Translations under genes and position numbers: made by a program
Notes under the pieces: generated by a model
The model's database searches: none
The model's input: only the letters and a program-made list of their open reading frames with translations
Told to the model about the DNA's origin: nothing
From: Palsa-506 sp963836355
GTDB lineage: Bacteria; Actinomycetota; Actinomycetes; Streptosporangiales; Streptosporangiaceae
Reading direction: 5' to 3'
DNA length: 64,000 nucleotides
Assembly (NCBI GenBank): GCA_963836355.1
Contig: CAWIJO010000018.1
Location: 310,001-374,000 of the forward strand
In this document: positions 42,631-51,620 of the stretch, one piece after another
Numbering within the stretch: the stretch's first letter is position 1
How the letters are laid out: every line of letters starts with the position of its first letter

Positions 42631-42926
42631 CCGCTGGACGTGATCGTCTGGTTCGTGCTGTCGCCCGCCGAGCTGGCGGCACGGCTTGGCTCGCTGCGGG
42701 CCCGGATGGCCCCCGCCTGCGGACTCTGGATCGCCTGGCCGAAGCGCGCGTCGAAGGTGCCCACCGACATGACCGAGCACGCCGTGCGCGAGATCGCGCT
42801 ACCGACCGGCCTGGTCGACAATAAGGTCTGCGCCATCGACCAGGTGTGGTCCGGCCTGCGGCTCGTCATCCGCCGCGAGCTCCGCTAGCGCCGCTACCGC
42901 GGGACGGCCACCGGGCCGGGCGGCGA

Positions 42927-44117
42927 TCAGTCGAGGATTCGCTGGCCGTTGAAGATGCCGAGTTCCTCCTGGTAGAGCTCGAGTCCGATGCCGTTCGGGT
43001 CGCGGAAGTACATGCTGTCCAAGACCCCGCGGTCCGGCCCTAGGTAGTCGACCCCGGCCTGGTCCAGCTTCTTCTTCGCCGCCTCGAACTGATCGGCCGA
43101 GATGGAGATCGCGAGGTGCTGCACCCCGCCGATGGTCTCGGTGAACGCGGGATGGTCATGACCGGGAAAGTCGAAGAACCCGAGGAGGTTGTGATTCCCG
43201 ATATCGAAGAAGAAGTGGCTGGAGCCCGCGTAGTCCCGGTTCTCCACCAGCTCCACCAGCGGAAACCCGAGGAAGTCCTGGTAGAAGCGAATCGTCTCCT
43301 CGGTGTCGCGGCAGATCAGCGCGAGGTGGTGCACGCCGCGAACGGTGCTCCTCGGCCGCTCCCCCTCCGGGCGCAGGTACCTCTTGCGTAGCCCTTCGCG
43401 GCGCGCCCTGATGTCTTCGAGTTCCTTGCCTTCTGGCTGTGGCACAGCGACCTCCCTGACGTGGTCCGGCGAGATGATTCTCCCCCGACCGCGCACGGCC
43501 CCGGCCACCGCGGTCCCCGGCCGGGCCGCGCAGGGCCGGTAGGGGCAGTAGGGGCCGCGCAGGGACGCGCCGCGGGCCGGCGAGCCGCCGGCCGCGGGCA
43601 GGCTCACCTGGTCCAGCCGGATGTTGCGGTGCCGGAACGCCCAGCCGCGCAGGCCGCGGCCCATCTGGGCCAGCGCCGACGGCGGGACGGCGACCACCGG
43701 GCAGGTCGCGTGCGCCAGGCAGTACCTGCTGACCCGGCAGGCGGTGATGCGGCCGAGCGTTCCGCGCCGGCCGGCGCCGACGACGATCAGGTCGTCGGCG
43801 CCGTTCGCGACGGCGACCAGGACGCAGCCCGCGTCGCCGCGGACCACCATCGGCTCGACATGCACCCCGGCCGGGACTCCGCCGAAGGCCAGCTCCAGCG
43901 CCTTCCAAAGCCGCTGCGACGCGGCCTCCTGCCAGATCTGGCGCAAGTAAGTGGACGGGCCGCCGCGGTCGGCGAGGTCACCACCCGGAGGCGTCCAGGC
44001 AAGGACAGGGATCAGCGCGGAGTCATGCAGCCGGGCCATCCCCGCCGCATACCTGAGCGCCTGCAGGCTGCCCGGCGACCCGCTGACGCCTGCGAAAATC
44101 CGACGTACGCGGGACAC
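42927..44117 (-). CDS. Universal stress protein fused in frame to a VOC (glyoxalase-fold) protein
   Basis: A 396-residue open frame. Residues 1-150 are a UspA domain: IFAGVSGSPGSLQALRYA, DLIVVGAGRRGTLGRI and CPVVAVPP (the G-2x-G-9x-G ATP loop is partly kept). Residues 150-222 are an arginine- and proline-rich bridge. Residues 255-396 are a VOC domain: VHHLALICRDTEETIRFYQD with a metal-ligand histidine, GVQHLAISI, and FRDPNGIGLELYQ with the last glutamate. GGGAGG (43451-43456) precedes an in-frame GTG 43445, so the VOC part may also be made alone as a 172-residue protein, its usual form. A lost stop codon would explain the joined frame. Confidence 0.82.
   Translation of the reverse strand: MSRVRRIFAGVSGSPGSLQALRYAAGMARLHDSALIPVLAWTPPGGDLADRGGPSTYLRQIWQEAASQRLWKALELAFGGVPAGVHVEPMVVRGDAGCVLVAVANGADDLIVVGAGRRGTLGRITACRVSRYCLAHATCPVVAVPPSALAQMGRGLRGWAFRHRNIRLDQVSLPAAGGSPARGASLRGPYCPYRPCAARPGTAVAGAVRGRGRIISPDHVREVAVPQPEGKELEDIRARREGLRKRYLRPEGERPRSTVRGVHHLALICRDTEETIRFYQDFLGFPLVELVENRDYAGSSHFFFDIGNHNLLGFFDFPGHDHPAFTETIGGVQHLAISISADQFEAAKKKLDQAGVDYLGPDRGVLDSMYFRDPNGIGLELYQEELGIFNGQRILD
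43445..43456 (-). promoter_or_regulatory. Internal ribosome binding site for the VOC part
   Basis: GGGAGG followed by five bases and GTG lies inside the USP-VOC frame at exactly the point where stand-alone VOC proteins of this type begin (VAVPQPEGKELEDIRA). It suggests two translation products from one frame. Confidence 0.55.
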
Positions 44118-44292
44118 GGTGGGGCTCCTTCCGCGACGGGATTCTTCTCATCTAGTAAACCTCCCGCTACCAGTGAATCCGTCGCCGAGGGCGAGGTTCC
44201 CAGCCTGAAACAGGCGATTAAATTTCTTGATATCTACTCTCAAATATATGTACCCTCCAAATGCTTGCAGCAATTGGAAGAGGGTGACTACC

Positions 44293-45000
44293 ATGAAGGA
44301 ATCAGAGAACCGCCGGTGGTGGGCACTTGGCGCGCTGGCTCTCAGCGTGCTCGTGGTCGGGCTTGACCTGACCGTCCTCAACCTGGCGCTGCCCACGCTC
44401 GCCGGTGACCTGCACGCCTCGACGGGCGACCTGCAGTGGTTCATCGACGCGTACAGCCTGGTGCTGGCTGCGGCGCTGCTGCCCGCCGGGCTGCTCGGTG
44501 ACCGGTTCGGCCGCAAGAAGCTGCTAACCGGAGCGCTGACCCTGTTCGGCGCGGCATCTCTGGCCTGCGCGTACACGGGGTCGGCGGTTCAGGTTCCGCG
44601 CTGATCACCGCGCTGCGCCAGGTCGGCGCCACTATCGGCGTGGCGGTGCTGGGCACGGTGCTGGACTCCGTCTACCGCAGCGGGCTCCCGGTAGCCGGGC
44701 TTCCCGCCTCGGCCGCTGCCGCCGCACGCAGCAGCGTGGCCGGCGGCGTGACGATCGCGCATGCGGTCGGCTCCGCGCCGCTGCTGCGCCGTGGGCGTCT
44801 CGTATACCCACGGCATGGACGTGATGCTGGGGGTGTGCGCGGCGATTGCCGTGGCGTCCGCCCTGCTGGGGCTGGCGTTCCTGCCGCGCTGGGCGCCGAC
44901 CGGCGCCGCGTCCGCGGGCCCTGGCCGCAGCGCCGGCGGCGATCTGGCGGATGCGGGCGTCGTGGCTGCTAGGCCCCGCGACGCCGCCAGGGCAGAATGA
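44293..45000 (+). pseudogene. EmrB/QacA-type MFS drug transporter, internally deleted
   Basis: The first 100 codons encode helices 1-3 of a 14-helix drug exporter: VVGLDLTVLNLALPTLAGDL is motif C-like and GLLGDRFGRKKLL is motif A. The sequence then jumps, near 44590, to the far end of the family: ALITALRQVGATIGVAVLGT, SVAGGVTIAHAVG, and, after another frame change near 44785, VSYTHGMDVMLGVCAAIAVASALLGLA. About 300 central residues are missing and two frame breaks exist. Only the stop codon remains coupled to the following TetR gene (ATGA). Confidence 0.88.
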
Positions 45001-45611
45001 CGACCATGAGCGAGCTGGCCGACGCGGTAAAGCCAATGGGGCTCCGCGAGCGGAAGAAGGCGAAGACCCGCGCTGCCATCCGGCAGCACGCCCTGCGCCT
45101 CTTCCGCGAGCGGGGCTACTCGGCGACCACGGTCGAGCAGATCGCGGCGGCCGCCGAGGTCTCCCCGGCGACGTTCTTCCGCTACTTCCCAACCAAGGAG
45201 GACGTCGTCCTGCAGGACGACCTGGACGTCGTCACGCTGGCGGCGCTTGAGGCGCAGCCTGCCGGGCTCGGCCCGATCGCCGCCATGCGCGCGGCGACCA
45301 GGACGATGCTCGCCGGGATGGGTCCCGGGGAGCTGGCCCGGCTAAGTGAGACCATCGAGCTGAGCATGTCCGTCCCGGAGGTTCGGGCCCGGGCGGTGGA
45401 TGAGTTCACCCGGACCATCGACGTAATGGCAGCTGCCCTTGCCAGCCGGGCCGGCCGGGATCCTGGGGATCTCGCCGTGCGCAACGTGGCCGGCGCCATC
45501 ATCGGCGTGATCATGGCGGTTACCCTCGGGCAGCCCGGCTTGAGCGCCGCCGACATGTTCGACCGGATCGATGCCGCCCTGGCGCACCTCAAGGCCGGCC
45601 TGCCACTGTGA
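44997..45611 (+). CDS. TetR-family transcriptional regulator
   Basis: A 204-residue protein. Residues 17-65 are the DNA-binding domain: KTRAAIRQHALRLFRERGYS, TTVEQIAAAAEVSPATFFRYF and PTKEDVV. The remaining helices form the ligand pocket and dimer face. Its ATG overlaps the last codon of the broken MFS drug transporter, so it was most likely that exporter's regulator, and may now lack its target. The protein itself looks intact and could still act on other genes. Confidence 0.92.
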   Translation: MTTMSELADAVKPMGLRERKKAKTRAAIRQHALRLFRERGYSATTVEQIAAAAEVSPATFFRYFPTKEDVVLQDDLDVVTLAALEAQPAGLGPIAAMRAATRTMLAGMGPGELARLSETIELSMSVPEVRARAVDEFTRTIDVMAAALASRAGRDPGDLAVRNVAGAIIGVIMAVTLGQPGLSAADMFDRIDAALAHLKAGLPL

Positions 45612-45615
45612 CAGA

Positions 45616-46926
45616 TCAGCGCTGCGCCGCTGCTCGGCTGTGCGCAGCCGCGACGACGCCGGTCATCCGGCGGCCACCGGGCCAGCGGCGGCCGGTCGGC
45701 CGGCGAACCCGGGGCGCCGGCCTGAGTAGCCTGCGATTGAGCTCGCATCCCTCGCAGTTGTCGGGCTGGTTCGCGAACACGACAGACCCCGAGAGTGCGA
45801 GCGTGCCGGGCGGGCCGAAGTCGTCGCCAATGTAGAAGCCGCCACCGCCAGTTGCCGCCATATTGCGGACGATCTGGCTGTCCGCGACGGTCAGCACCCA
45901 ATCGTTGTAGACGCCGCCGCCAAATTGCCCGGCGGTATTTCCGTACAGCTGGCTACGGGACAGCGTCGCCACATCCTCGTTCTCGATGCCGCCGCCGGTC
46001 AGCGCATGATTCTGGCGGAAGCTGGTGCCCGTCACCGTCGCATCCCCGAAGAGGTCGTTGTAGACGCCGCCGCCGCTGAATGCCGCCTTGTTGCCGACGA
46101 CCTGGCTGCCCGCCAGTGTCATCGAGTTGTCGTTGAAGATTCCGCCCCCCGCGGCCGCCTTGTTGCCGCGGAACCCGCCGCCGGTCACATGGGCGGTGAC
46201 CGTGGTCCACATGCCACCGCCTTGGGACGCGGTATTCCCGGTAAGGCTGCTGTCGGCCACCGTCGCGTCGCCGGCCGTTGCCACGCCGCCGCCCAGATTG
46301 CTGGCCGTATTACCGGTTATGGTGCTTCGGCTCAGCAGCATAGTACCGTTGTTCTCAACCGCTCCGCCGTTGACGGCGCTATTACCGGCGAATGCCGCAT
46401 CCCGGACGGTCAGGCTGCCCTCCCCGTTCTGAATTGCGCCGCCATCTGATGCGCTGTTGCCGGTAAAATTACCCCCTCGCACCGTGAGGTTGCCATTGTT
46501 GTCGATGGCGCCGCCGGCCGGGGTATCAGTCGGCCGACCGCTTCCGGCGGAACCGCCATTGCGGAAGTTCAGGTTGCCGATGGCAAGGTCGGCGCCCGCG
46601 CTGACGGTCAGGATGCTGAAGGCCGGGATGCCAGCTCGGTAACTGCGCTCGATCGTCGCCCGGTTACCCCGGATGGTGAGATCCTGGCTGATGGCGGGCA
46701 GGGCAGCAGCCAGCTTGTAGGTGCAGTGTGGTGCGAGGCTCAGGATTGCGCCGGCGCCCGCGCCGGTGATGCCGGCCGCCAGCGCACCCGCCCCGCACGG
46801 CACGGGAACATCTCGACTCGCGGCCGGCGCTGCCTCCGCGGGACCCGCGCCGAGCGCCACCGTGATAGCGGCCGTGATAGCGGCCGTGACGATACGCACT
46901 GCAGTATTTGCTACCTTTGCAGGCAT
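45616..46926 (-). CDS. Secreted right-handed beta-helix repeat protein
   Basis: A 436-residue exported protein. The signal peptide covers residues 1-32 (hydrophobic core AVRIVTAAITAAITVALGA, cleavage near AEAAPA). From residue 130 to 385 about nine turns of a beta helix repeat roughly every 23-26 residues, each with a GGAI/GGGI/GGGV-N motif followed by an N-T/S-A patch (GGAIDNNGNLTVRG, GGGIFNDNSMTLAGS, GGGVYNDLFGDATVTG). These resemble polymorphic outer-membrane-protein and pectate-lyase-like repeats. No catalytic residues can be singled out. The last 50 residues are arginine-rich and may be run-on. Confidence 0.8.
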   Translation of the reverse strand: MPAKVANTAVRIVTAAITAAITVALGAGPAEAAPAASRDVPVPCGAGALAAGITGAGAGAILSLAPHCTYKLAAALPAISQDLTIRGNRATIERSYRAGIPAFSILTVSAGADLAIGNLNFRNGGSAGSGRPTDTPAGGAIDNNGNLTVRGGNFTGNSASDGGAIQNGEGSLTVRDAAFAGNSAVNGGAVENNGTMLLSRSTITGNTASNLGGGVATAGDATVADSSLTGNTASQGGGMWTTVTAHVTGGGFRGNKAAAGGGIFNDNSMTLAGSQVVGNKAAFSGGGVYNDLFGDATVTGTSFRQNHALTGGGIENEDVATLSRSQLYGNTAGQFGGGVYNDWVLTVADSQIVRNMAATGGGGFYIGDDFGPPGTLALSGSVVFANQPDNCEGCELNRRLLRPAPRVRRPTGRRWPGGRRMTGVVAAAHSRAAAQR

Positions 46927-46972
46927 TTGTTTACGCTCCCGGTGTTCTGACGGTCTGCGCGGGCCGACCGCA

Positions 46973-47453
46973 TCATGAATTCAGCCGGCTCAGGAACGCT
47001 GCGCCGGCATTAGGGTGGCGGGCTTGGCGGGATACGGCGATGCACTGCATATGAACAACGTTGTCGAACAAGAACATGAGCCCTTCCAGGGACTGGGCCG
47101 TCAGCCCATGTCCGGTCGTCTCGCCGGTGACCAGCAAGGAACTGCCGGGCGCACGGATCAGTCCGGCGAGGCTGCGCATGTAGGCGGGGAAGCGCTGCCA
47201 TACGCGGGCGGCGAGAACCAGTTGCGCCACGCTGTCGATGACGATGCCGCTGACCGGACTTGCCCCGAGGTTCGCGTGCACGGTGCTGACCCTGCTCCAG
47301 CCCTTGCGCGGTCCAGCGCAGCCCGAAGATGGTCTTGCCGACGCCTGACGGCCCGGTGACGAGGGTGGCGTCAGCTTCTTTCGCCCCGCCGCTCATCAGC
47401 TCGTCCAGGCCCGGGATGCCGCTGCGGATCCGGCCGGTAGCCTTCCGATTCAA
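46973..47453 (-). pseudogene. KaiC/RecA-like ATPase gene, internally deleted and frameshifted
   Basis: The N-terminal frame encodes RIRSGIPGLDELMSGG and LVTGPSGVGKTIFGL, the KaiC-type start with its Walker A. After GLEQGQ near 47291 the frame is lost, and another frame resumes with SPVSGIVIDSVAQLVLA, the Walker B strand, then SLLVTGETTGHG and the end of the domain. Relatives have about 50-70 residues between those points, which are missing here. Total coding is about 160 residues against 230. The ATG overlaps the stop of the receiver gene at 47450, so the pair was once a signalling unit. Confidence 0.8.
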
Positions 47454-47809
47454 CGCAGATCACGGCTTTCTCTGAGCAGGCCATCGGCTACCTCGAGGAG
47501 ATGGCGTCTCTCGTAGGGTTTGGTCACGATCGCATCCGCGCAGCCGGCCAGATGGCAGTCCCCGCTCGCTGCCAGGATCGGGATGCCTGCCGTAGCGGGC
47601 TCACCGCGCAAATGCCGGATTAGCTCAGCGCCATCCATGACGGGCATCATCATGTCGGTCACCACCAGGTCCGGCGCCGACTCGCGCACGGCCCTCAATG
47701 CGGCGGCACCATCGTTGGCATCAGTCACCTCATGCCCAGCCCGCTCCAAGACCCGCCTGAGCAAGAACCGCTGGTCCGGCTCATCATCAACTATCAGAAT
47801 CCTCGGCAC
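47450..47809 (-). CDS. Single-domain response regulator
   Basis: A 119-residue CheY-like receiver. ILIVDDEPDQRFLLRRVL holds the acidic pair, LVVTDMMMPVMDG the phosphoacceptor aspartate, PILAASG the serine, and IVTKPYERRHLL the lysine-proline. It has no output domain. It overlaps the KaiC-like remnant by four bases. Pairs of a receiver and a KaiC-like ATPase occur in other actinomycetes; here the partner is broken. Its own kinase is not adjacent. Confidence 0.92.
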   Translation of the reverse strand: MPRILIVDDEPDQRFLLRRVLERAGHEVTDANDGAAALRAVRESAPDLVVTDMMMPVMDGAELIRHLRGEPATAGIPILAASGDCHLAGCADAIVTKPYERRHLLEVADGLLRESRDLR

Positions 47810-47929
47810 CTCCGGCGATTCCCTCTCCGGCTAACTACTTATCGTATCGATATAGGTGCTCAGTGTAACTGAGCGGCCGCGACAACGCCGGCGTCGCCGT
47901 ACTGCAACTAGGGCTGCTATACCGGGAGC

Positions 47930-48883
47930 ATGGCTGCCGATTCCCTGCCCGGCCAGATGCGGTCCGCCGCGACCACCCTGCTGGCCGCGCTGGACGGCCC
48001 GCTACACGCGCTTGCGGCCCGGCTCTTCGCCGACGGCGCTGCACGGCGATGGCTGGAATACCGTCCGCAGCCCCGCCCCGGCGCCTGCATCGCGGACATG
48101 GACCGGGCCGGCCGCAAGGCCGCCCACCGGCTGCTGGCCACCGCGCTGAGCGAGCCTGCCTACGCGCAGGCCATGGCCGTCATCGCCCTGGAGGAGGTGC
48201 TCGACCGCCGCGAGGGCTGGCAGCGGGGCCGGCACAGCGGCGACTACTGGGTCGCCGTCTTCGGCAACCCAGCCGGTGACGAGCCATGGTCGTGGCGGTT
48301 CGAAGGGCACCACGTATCGGTCACCATGACCCTGATCGGCGATCAGGTCTCCCCCGCCCCCATCTTCCTGGGGGCGAACCCCGCCTGCGTCAGCTACGCC
48401 GGCCGCGTGGTGTCCCGGCCGCTCGCCCCGGAGGAGGATCTGGCGCGCGCGCTCCTCGACGCGCTCGGCCCGGACGGGCGGGCCGCCGCGGTGGTATCAG
48501 ATCAGGCGCCTCCCGATATCCGCACCGGGACCAGGCCCCGCGCGGCCGAGCACATCGAGCCGTCCGGCATCGCCGCGGCCAGGCTCGGGCCGACTCCTCG
48601 AGCGGTCCTCTGGCAGCTTGTCGCGCTCTACCTCGGCAGGCTGGCCGACGGCCTGGCGGCCCGCGAAGCCGCCAGGGTGACCGGCGGAGAACTGCATTTC
48701 GCCTGGGAAGGCCCGACGGCACCCGGCCGGCGACATTACTACCGGGTACAGGGTGACGACCTGCTGATCGAGTACGACAACACCAGCAGCGGCGGCAACC
48801 ACGCGCACACGGTGCTGCGCCGTCCCCGTAGTGACTTCGGCGAGGACGTGCTTGCCGCGCACTACCGCCGCGCGCATGCCTGA
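47930..48883 (+). CDS. DUF3500 family protein
   Basis: A 317-residue protein with the marks of DUF3500: helical N-terminus, WSWRFEGHHVSVTMTLIGDQ, PIFLGANPA, a central helical part, and a late HFAWEGPTAPGRRHYYRVQG, then YDNTSSGGNHAHTVLR. The clustered histidines suggest a metal site, but no reaction is established for the family. There is no signal peptide. It is probably transcribed alone; the neighbouring LON-domain gene follows by 99 bases. Confidence 0.88.
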   Translation: MAADSLPGQMRSAATTLLAALDGPLHALAARLFADGAARRWLEYRPQPRPGACIADMDRAGRKAAHRLLATALSEPAYAQAMAVIALEEVLDRREGWQRGRHSGDYWVAVFGNPAGDEPWSWRFEGHHVSVTMTLIGDQVSPAPIFLGANPACVSYAGRVVSRPLAPEEDLARALLDALGPDGRAAAVVSDQAPPDIRTGTRPRAAEHIEPSGIAAARLGPTPRAVLWQLVALYLGRLADGLAAREAARVTGGELHFAWEGPTAPGRRHYYRVQGDDLLIEYDNTSSGGNHAHTVLRRPRSDFGEDVLAAHYRRAHA

Positions 48884-48982
48884 TCGCGGGGCCCGGCAGC
48901 CGCCTTGCGGCCGGCCCAGGCGTTGCGGCAGCGGCAGGCGCCGTTATTCGCCCGCTCACCATGGCCGGCATAGTGTCGGGGC

Positions 48983-49651
48983 ATGAGCGAGACGCTGCCG
49001 CTTTTCCCGCTAGGCACCGTGCTCTTTCCCGGCTTGCTACTGCCACTGCACATTTTCGAAGATCGGTACCGCCAGCTAGTCCGCGACCTCCTGGCGGAAC
49101 CCGAGCCGCGCCGTTTCGGTGTTCTCGCGATCCGCGAGGGCCGCGAGACCGGCCTAGACGGCGTCTCCGCGCTCTATCAGATCGGCTGCATCGCGACAGT
49201 TCGCCAGGTTACCGAGCGCGAAGCCGGCCGGTTCGATCTCTTGACGGCCGGCACGCAGCGTTTCCGGCTGGTTGATCTTGACGACTCCAGGCCGTACCTG
49301 CAAGGCAAGGTGGACCTGCTATCCGATGAAGCCGGCGATGAGGGCGCCGCGGCCCGGGCGGCGCGCGCCGTGCAGGACGCATTCCGCGCGTATCTCAGCG
49401 CTCTCGCCGCGCACGGACCGGCTCAGCTCGCGATCCCGGATCTGCCGGACGATCCCGTCCTGCTGTCCTACCTGATAGCCGCATCAATGATTATCGGGTT
49501 GCACGACAAGCAGGCGCTGCTCGGTGCGGCCGACGCGGCAAGCCGGCTGACCTCAGAGCGCGCGCTGCTCTCCAGGGAGACCATGATGCTGCGGTCGCTC
49601 ACCTCCACGCCCGCCCCGGATCTGAGGTACTCGCCGTACAACCCGAACTGA
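48983..49651 (+). CDS. LON peptidase substrate-binding-domain protein
   Basis: A 222-residue stand-alone LON N-terminal domain: LPLFPLGTVLFPGLLLPLHI, FEDRYRQLV, FGVLAIREG, and GRFDLLTAGTQRFRLVDL. A helical part follows, ending in YLIAASMIIGLHDKQALLG. No ATPase or protease domain is attached. Single-domain LON proteins are widespread in actinomycetes and of unknown role, perhaps delivery of substrates to proteases. ATG 48983 is chosen because the family begins four residues before L-P-L-F-P. Confidence 0.92.
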   Translation: MSETLPLFPLGTVLFPGLLLPLHIFEDRYRQLVRDLLAEPEPRRFGVLAIREGRETGLDGVSALYQIGCIATVRQVTEREAGRFDLLTAGTQRFRLVDLDDSRPYLQGKVDLLSDEAGDEGAAARAARAVQDAFRAYLSALAAHGPAQLAIPDLPDDPVLLSYLIAASMIIGLHDKQALLGAADAASRLTSERALLSRETMMLRSLTSTPAPDLRYSPYNPN

Positions 49652-49763
49652 CCAGTGCGGCCGACGGGAATGTTGCGAGTTCAATTACCGTTGCCGCCGG
49701 TGCAGGCACTGCCCGGCTGTCCCGGCCGGGCAGGCGTGCGATGCTCTTGTTAAGGAGGACACA

Positions 49764-50762
49764 ATGCCAGCGGTCACTGTCAAGGACACCCTGGTCCTGC
49801 CGCGCATCCAGGAGCCCGACCCGGCCGTCGCAGCCGACCGTCCCGTGCTGGCCGTGACCACGGCGCCGTCGGCATACGAAGGCGAAGGCTTCCCGGTGCG
49901 GCGCGCGTTCGCCGGGATCGACATGCGGGCCCTTGACCCGTTCATCCACATGGACCAGATGGGTGAGGTCGACTACGCACCCGGTGAGCCGAAGGGCACT
50001 TCCTGGCATCCGCACCGCGGCTTCGAGACCGTCACCTACATGATCGACGGAACCTTCCGTCACCAGGACTCCAACGGCGGCGGCGGCATGATCACTAACG
50101 GTGACACGCAGTGGATGACCGCAGGCGGCGGGATTCTGCACATCGAGGAGCCGCCCGAGGACATGGTCTCCAGCGGCGGGCTCTTCCACGGCTTCCAGCT
50201 CTGGGTCAACCTGCCGGCCAGGATGAAGATGACCAGCCCTCGCTATCAGGACATCAGGGCCGGCCAAGTCGCGCTGCTGAGCTCTCCCGATGGCGGCGCG
50301 CTGGTGCGGGTCATCGCCGGCCAGGTGGCCGGCCATCAGGGTCCCGGCGTCACGCATACGCCGATCACCTTGCTGCACGCGACCCTTGAGCCCGGAGCCC
50401 AGCTGCGGCTGCCGTGGCGGCCGGACTTCAACGCCCTGGGCTACGTGCTTGCCGGATCCGGCACCGCCGGGGCCGGGAAGCGGCCGGTCAGAATGGGCCA
50501 GCTTGCGGCTTTCGGCCATGGTGACGTCATCACCGTCGAAGCGGACCGGCGGGCCGACGGCCCGAGCGCGGGGATGGACATCCTCATCCTCGGCGGTCAG
50601 CCGATCAGGGAGCCCGTCGCGGCCTACGGCCCGTTCGTGATGAACACCAGAGACGAGCTGGTCAAGGCGTTCGAGGACTATCAGGCGGGCCGGCTCGGCT
50701 CGATTCCGGCGGTGCGGCAGCCGCTGCCGGAAGAGCCGCATCCGGGCCACGACGTGCTCTGA
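49764..50762 (+). CDS. Pirin-family cupin protein
   Basis: A 332-residue bicupin. SWHPHRGFETVTYMIDGTFRH carries the two metal histidines, and TAGGGILHIEE a third ligand position; FHGFQLWVNLPARMKM follows, the classic pirin block. The second cupin has lost the ligands. Pirins bind iron and can act as quercetinase or as redox-sensing partners of other proteins. AAGGAGG (49753-49759) fixes ATG 49764. The last 30 residues are proline-rich. No partner gene is apparent. Confidence 0.94.
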   Translation: MPAVTVKDTLVLPRIQEPDPAVAADRPVLAVTTAPSAYEGEGFPVRRAFAGIDMRALDPFIHMDQMGEVDYAPGEPKGTSWHPHRGFETVTYMIDGTFRHQDSNGGGGMITNGDTQWMTAGGGILHIEEPPEDMVSSGGLFHGFQLWVNLPARMKMTSPRYQDIRAGQVALLSSPDGGALVRVIAGQVAGHQGPGVTHTPITLLHATLEPGAQLRLPWRPDFNALGYVLAGSGTAGAGKRPVRMGQLAAFGHGDVITVEADRRADGPSAGMDILILGGQPIREPVAAYGPFVMNTRDELVKAFEDYQAGRLGSIPAVRQPLPEEPHPGHDVL

Positions 50763-50908
50763 GGATGCCAGCCAGCGCGGCAACTGCCACCTAAGCCATC
50801 GGTATCCCTGGCGGGATAACCGGCAGCGCACTTGACCTGGGCAGCCAAAGGTCAGCCGGGCTCTGCCCGCCGTGTCGCTCGGACTTAACCCGGCAGGAGG
50901 CCCACGGC

Positions 50909-50986
50909 ATGAAAAGGTTGCTAGCACTCGGGGTGGGTGTGCTCGCGGCGCTCTGCCTGTCCCCTTCCCAGGCCGGCGCCAGCTGA
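50909..50986 (+). CDS. Tiny ORF: signal peptide only
   Basis: A 25-codon ORF that reads as a bare secretion signal: basic MKR, a hydrophobic core LLALGVGVLAALCL and an A-G-A end, then a stop. AGGAGG lies nine bases before the ATG. It may be the remnant of a secreted protein whose body has been deleted, or a genuine small exported peptide. The surrounding 50763-51620 stretch looks decayed, which favours a remnant. Confidence 0.4.
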   Translation: MKRLLALGVGVLAALCLSPSQAGAS

Positions 50987-51025
50987 TGATCTGATTCATC
51001 GTGCTGTTGTAGCCCGACGAACCAG

Positions 51026-51289
51026 ATGCTGCGATCACCAGGTAGATGTCATCACTGCCGAGGCAACTTTGAAGCGGCGGAGGAACAGGGCGCGGCATTG
51101 AGCGCCTATGGGCGTGGGACCGCGGCCCTCGACGCAGCCAAACGGGCCAAGGACATGGGAGCAGTCAGCCGCGCTATCGCCGAGGGGCAGTATCGTCTGG
51201 CTTGCGCCGGAGAGGCACTTGCGCCGCAGTTGGGCTTTGCCAGTAGTTATCCCTCCGGTGACAGGGCCTCCGGCGGCGGCGACTTCTAA
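51026..51289 (+). pseudogene. Fragment of an actinomycete membrane-protein-type gene
   Basis: An 87-codon ORF whose middle (ALSAYGRGTAALDAAKRAKD, AVSRAIAEGQYRLACAGEAL) resembles, from memory, an internal helical segment of larger actinomycete proteins. The start is not convincing and the end is glycine-rich filler. I consider it a fragment; the parent family is not certain. Confidence 0.35.
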
Positions 51290-51620
51290 TAACTGCTGGT
51301 CTTGGCCTATTTCCCGGGTCAGCCGAATCTGGGTCTCGGCGCGGGGATAAGGGCTTCCAGCACTTACAAAGTCCAGCAGGCTATCGATGATTGGCCACGC
51401 GGAGGGCTCGCCCGGCTGGCCGGTCAGCAAATACCCGCCAACTGTCCAGGCTACGTGCAGTAAGCCTGCAGCGAGTAATCAGGTTCGCTGGTGATAGTTG
51501 GCTGTGTCTCCCCCCGCGCCGGGGTTCCCTGACCGTGCCGGGCGGAGCAGCACAAAGCGCGCTCCGCCGGCCAGCGCCGACATCCTGCGCCGGCGGGGCG
51601 CGTTCCAGGTAAATCACCAT
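51290..51620. other. Gene-poor, decayed stretch
   Basis: Short ORFs occur on both strands, but none has a ribosome site, recognisable domain or consistent codon bias. Together with 50763-51025 it separates the pirin gene from the convergent signal peptidase gene and seems to be a graveyard of fragments. Confidence 0.5.

Larger units (their letters stand above)
40470..42888 (+). pseudogene. DUF3052 gene split by an IS110-type insertion
   Basis: The left part (40470-40655) encodes AGYSGTPLPRKLGIKAGHAI and the right part (42631-42888) continues DVIVWFVLSPAELAARLGSL, MWIAWPKRAS-type sequence (here LWIAWPKRASKVPTDM) and VWSGLRLVIRREL. Put together they make a DUF3052 protein of about 148 residues, a small actinomycete family of unknown function. 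About 1,975 bases of foreign sequence lie between them. The coding ends are intact, so the insertion looks recent. GGAGGTAGGAG lies before ATG 40470. Confidence 0.88.

Noticed and set aside
44227..44252. TTGATA and TATATG/TATGTA as promoter of the MFS gene
   Set aside because: The spacing of 12-14 bases is too short for a standard promoter, so I did not list it.
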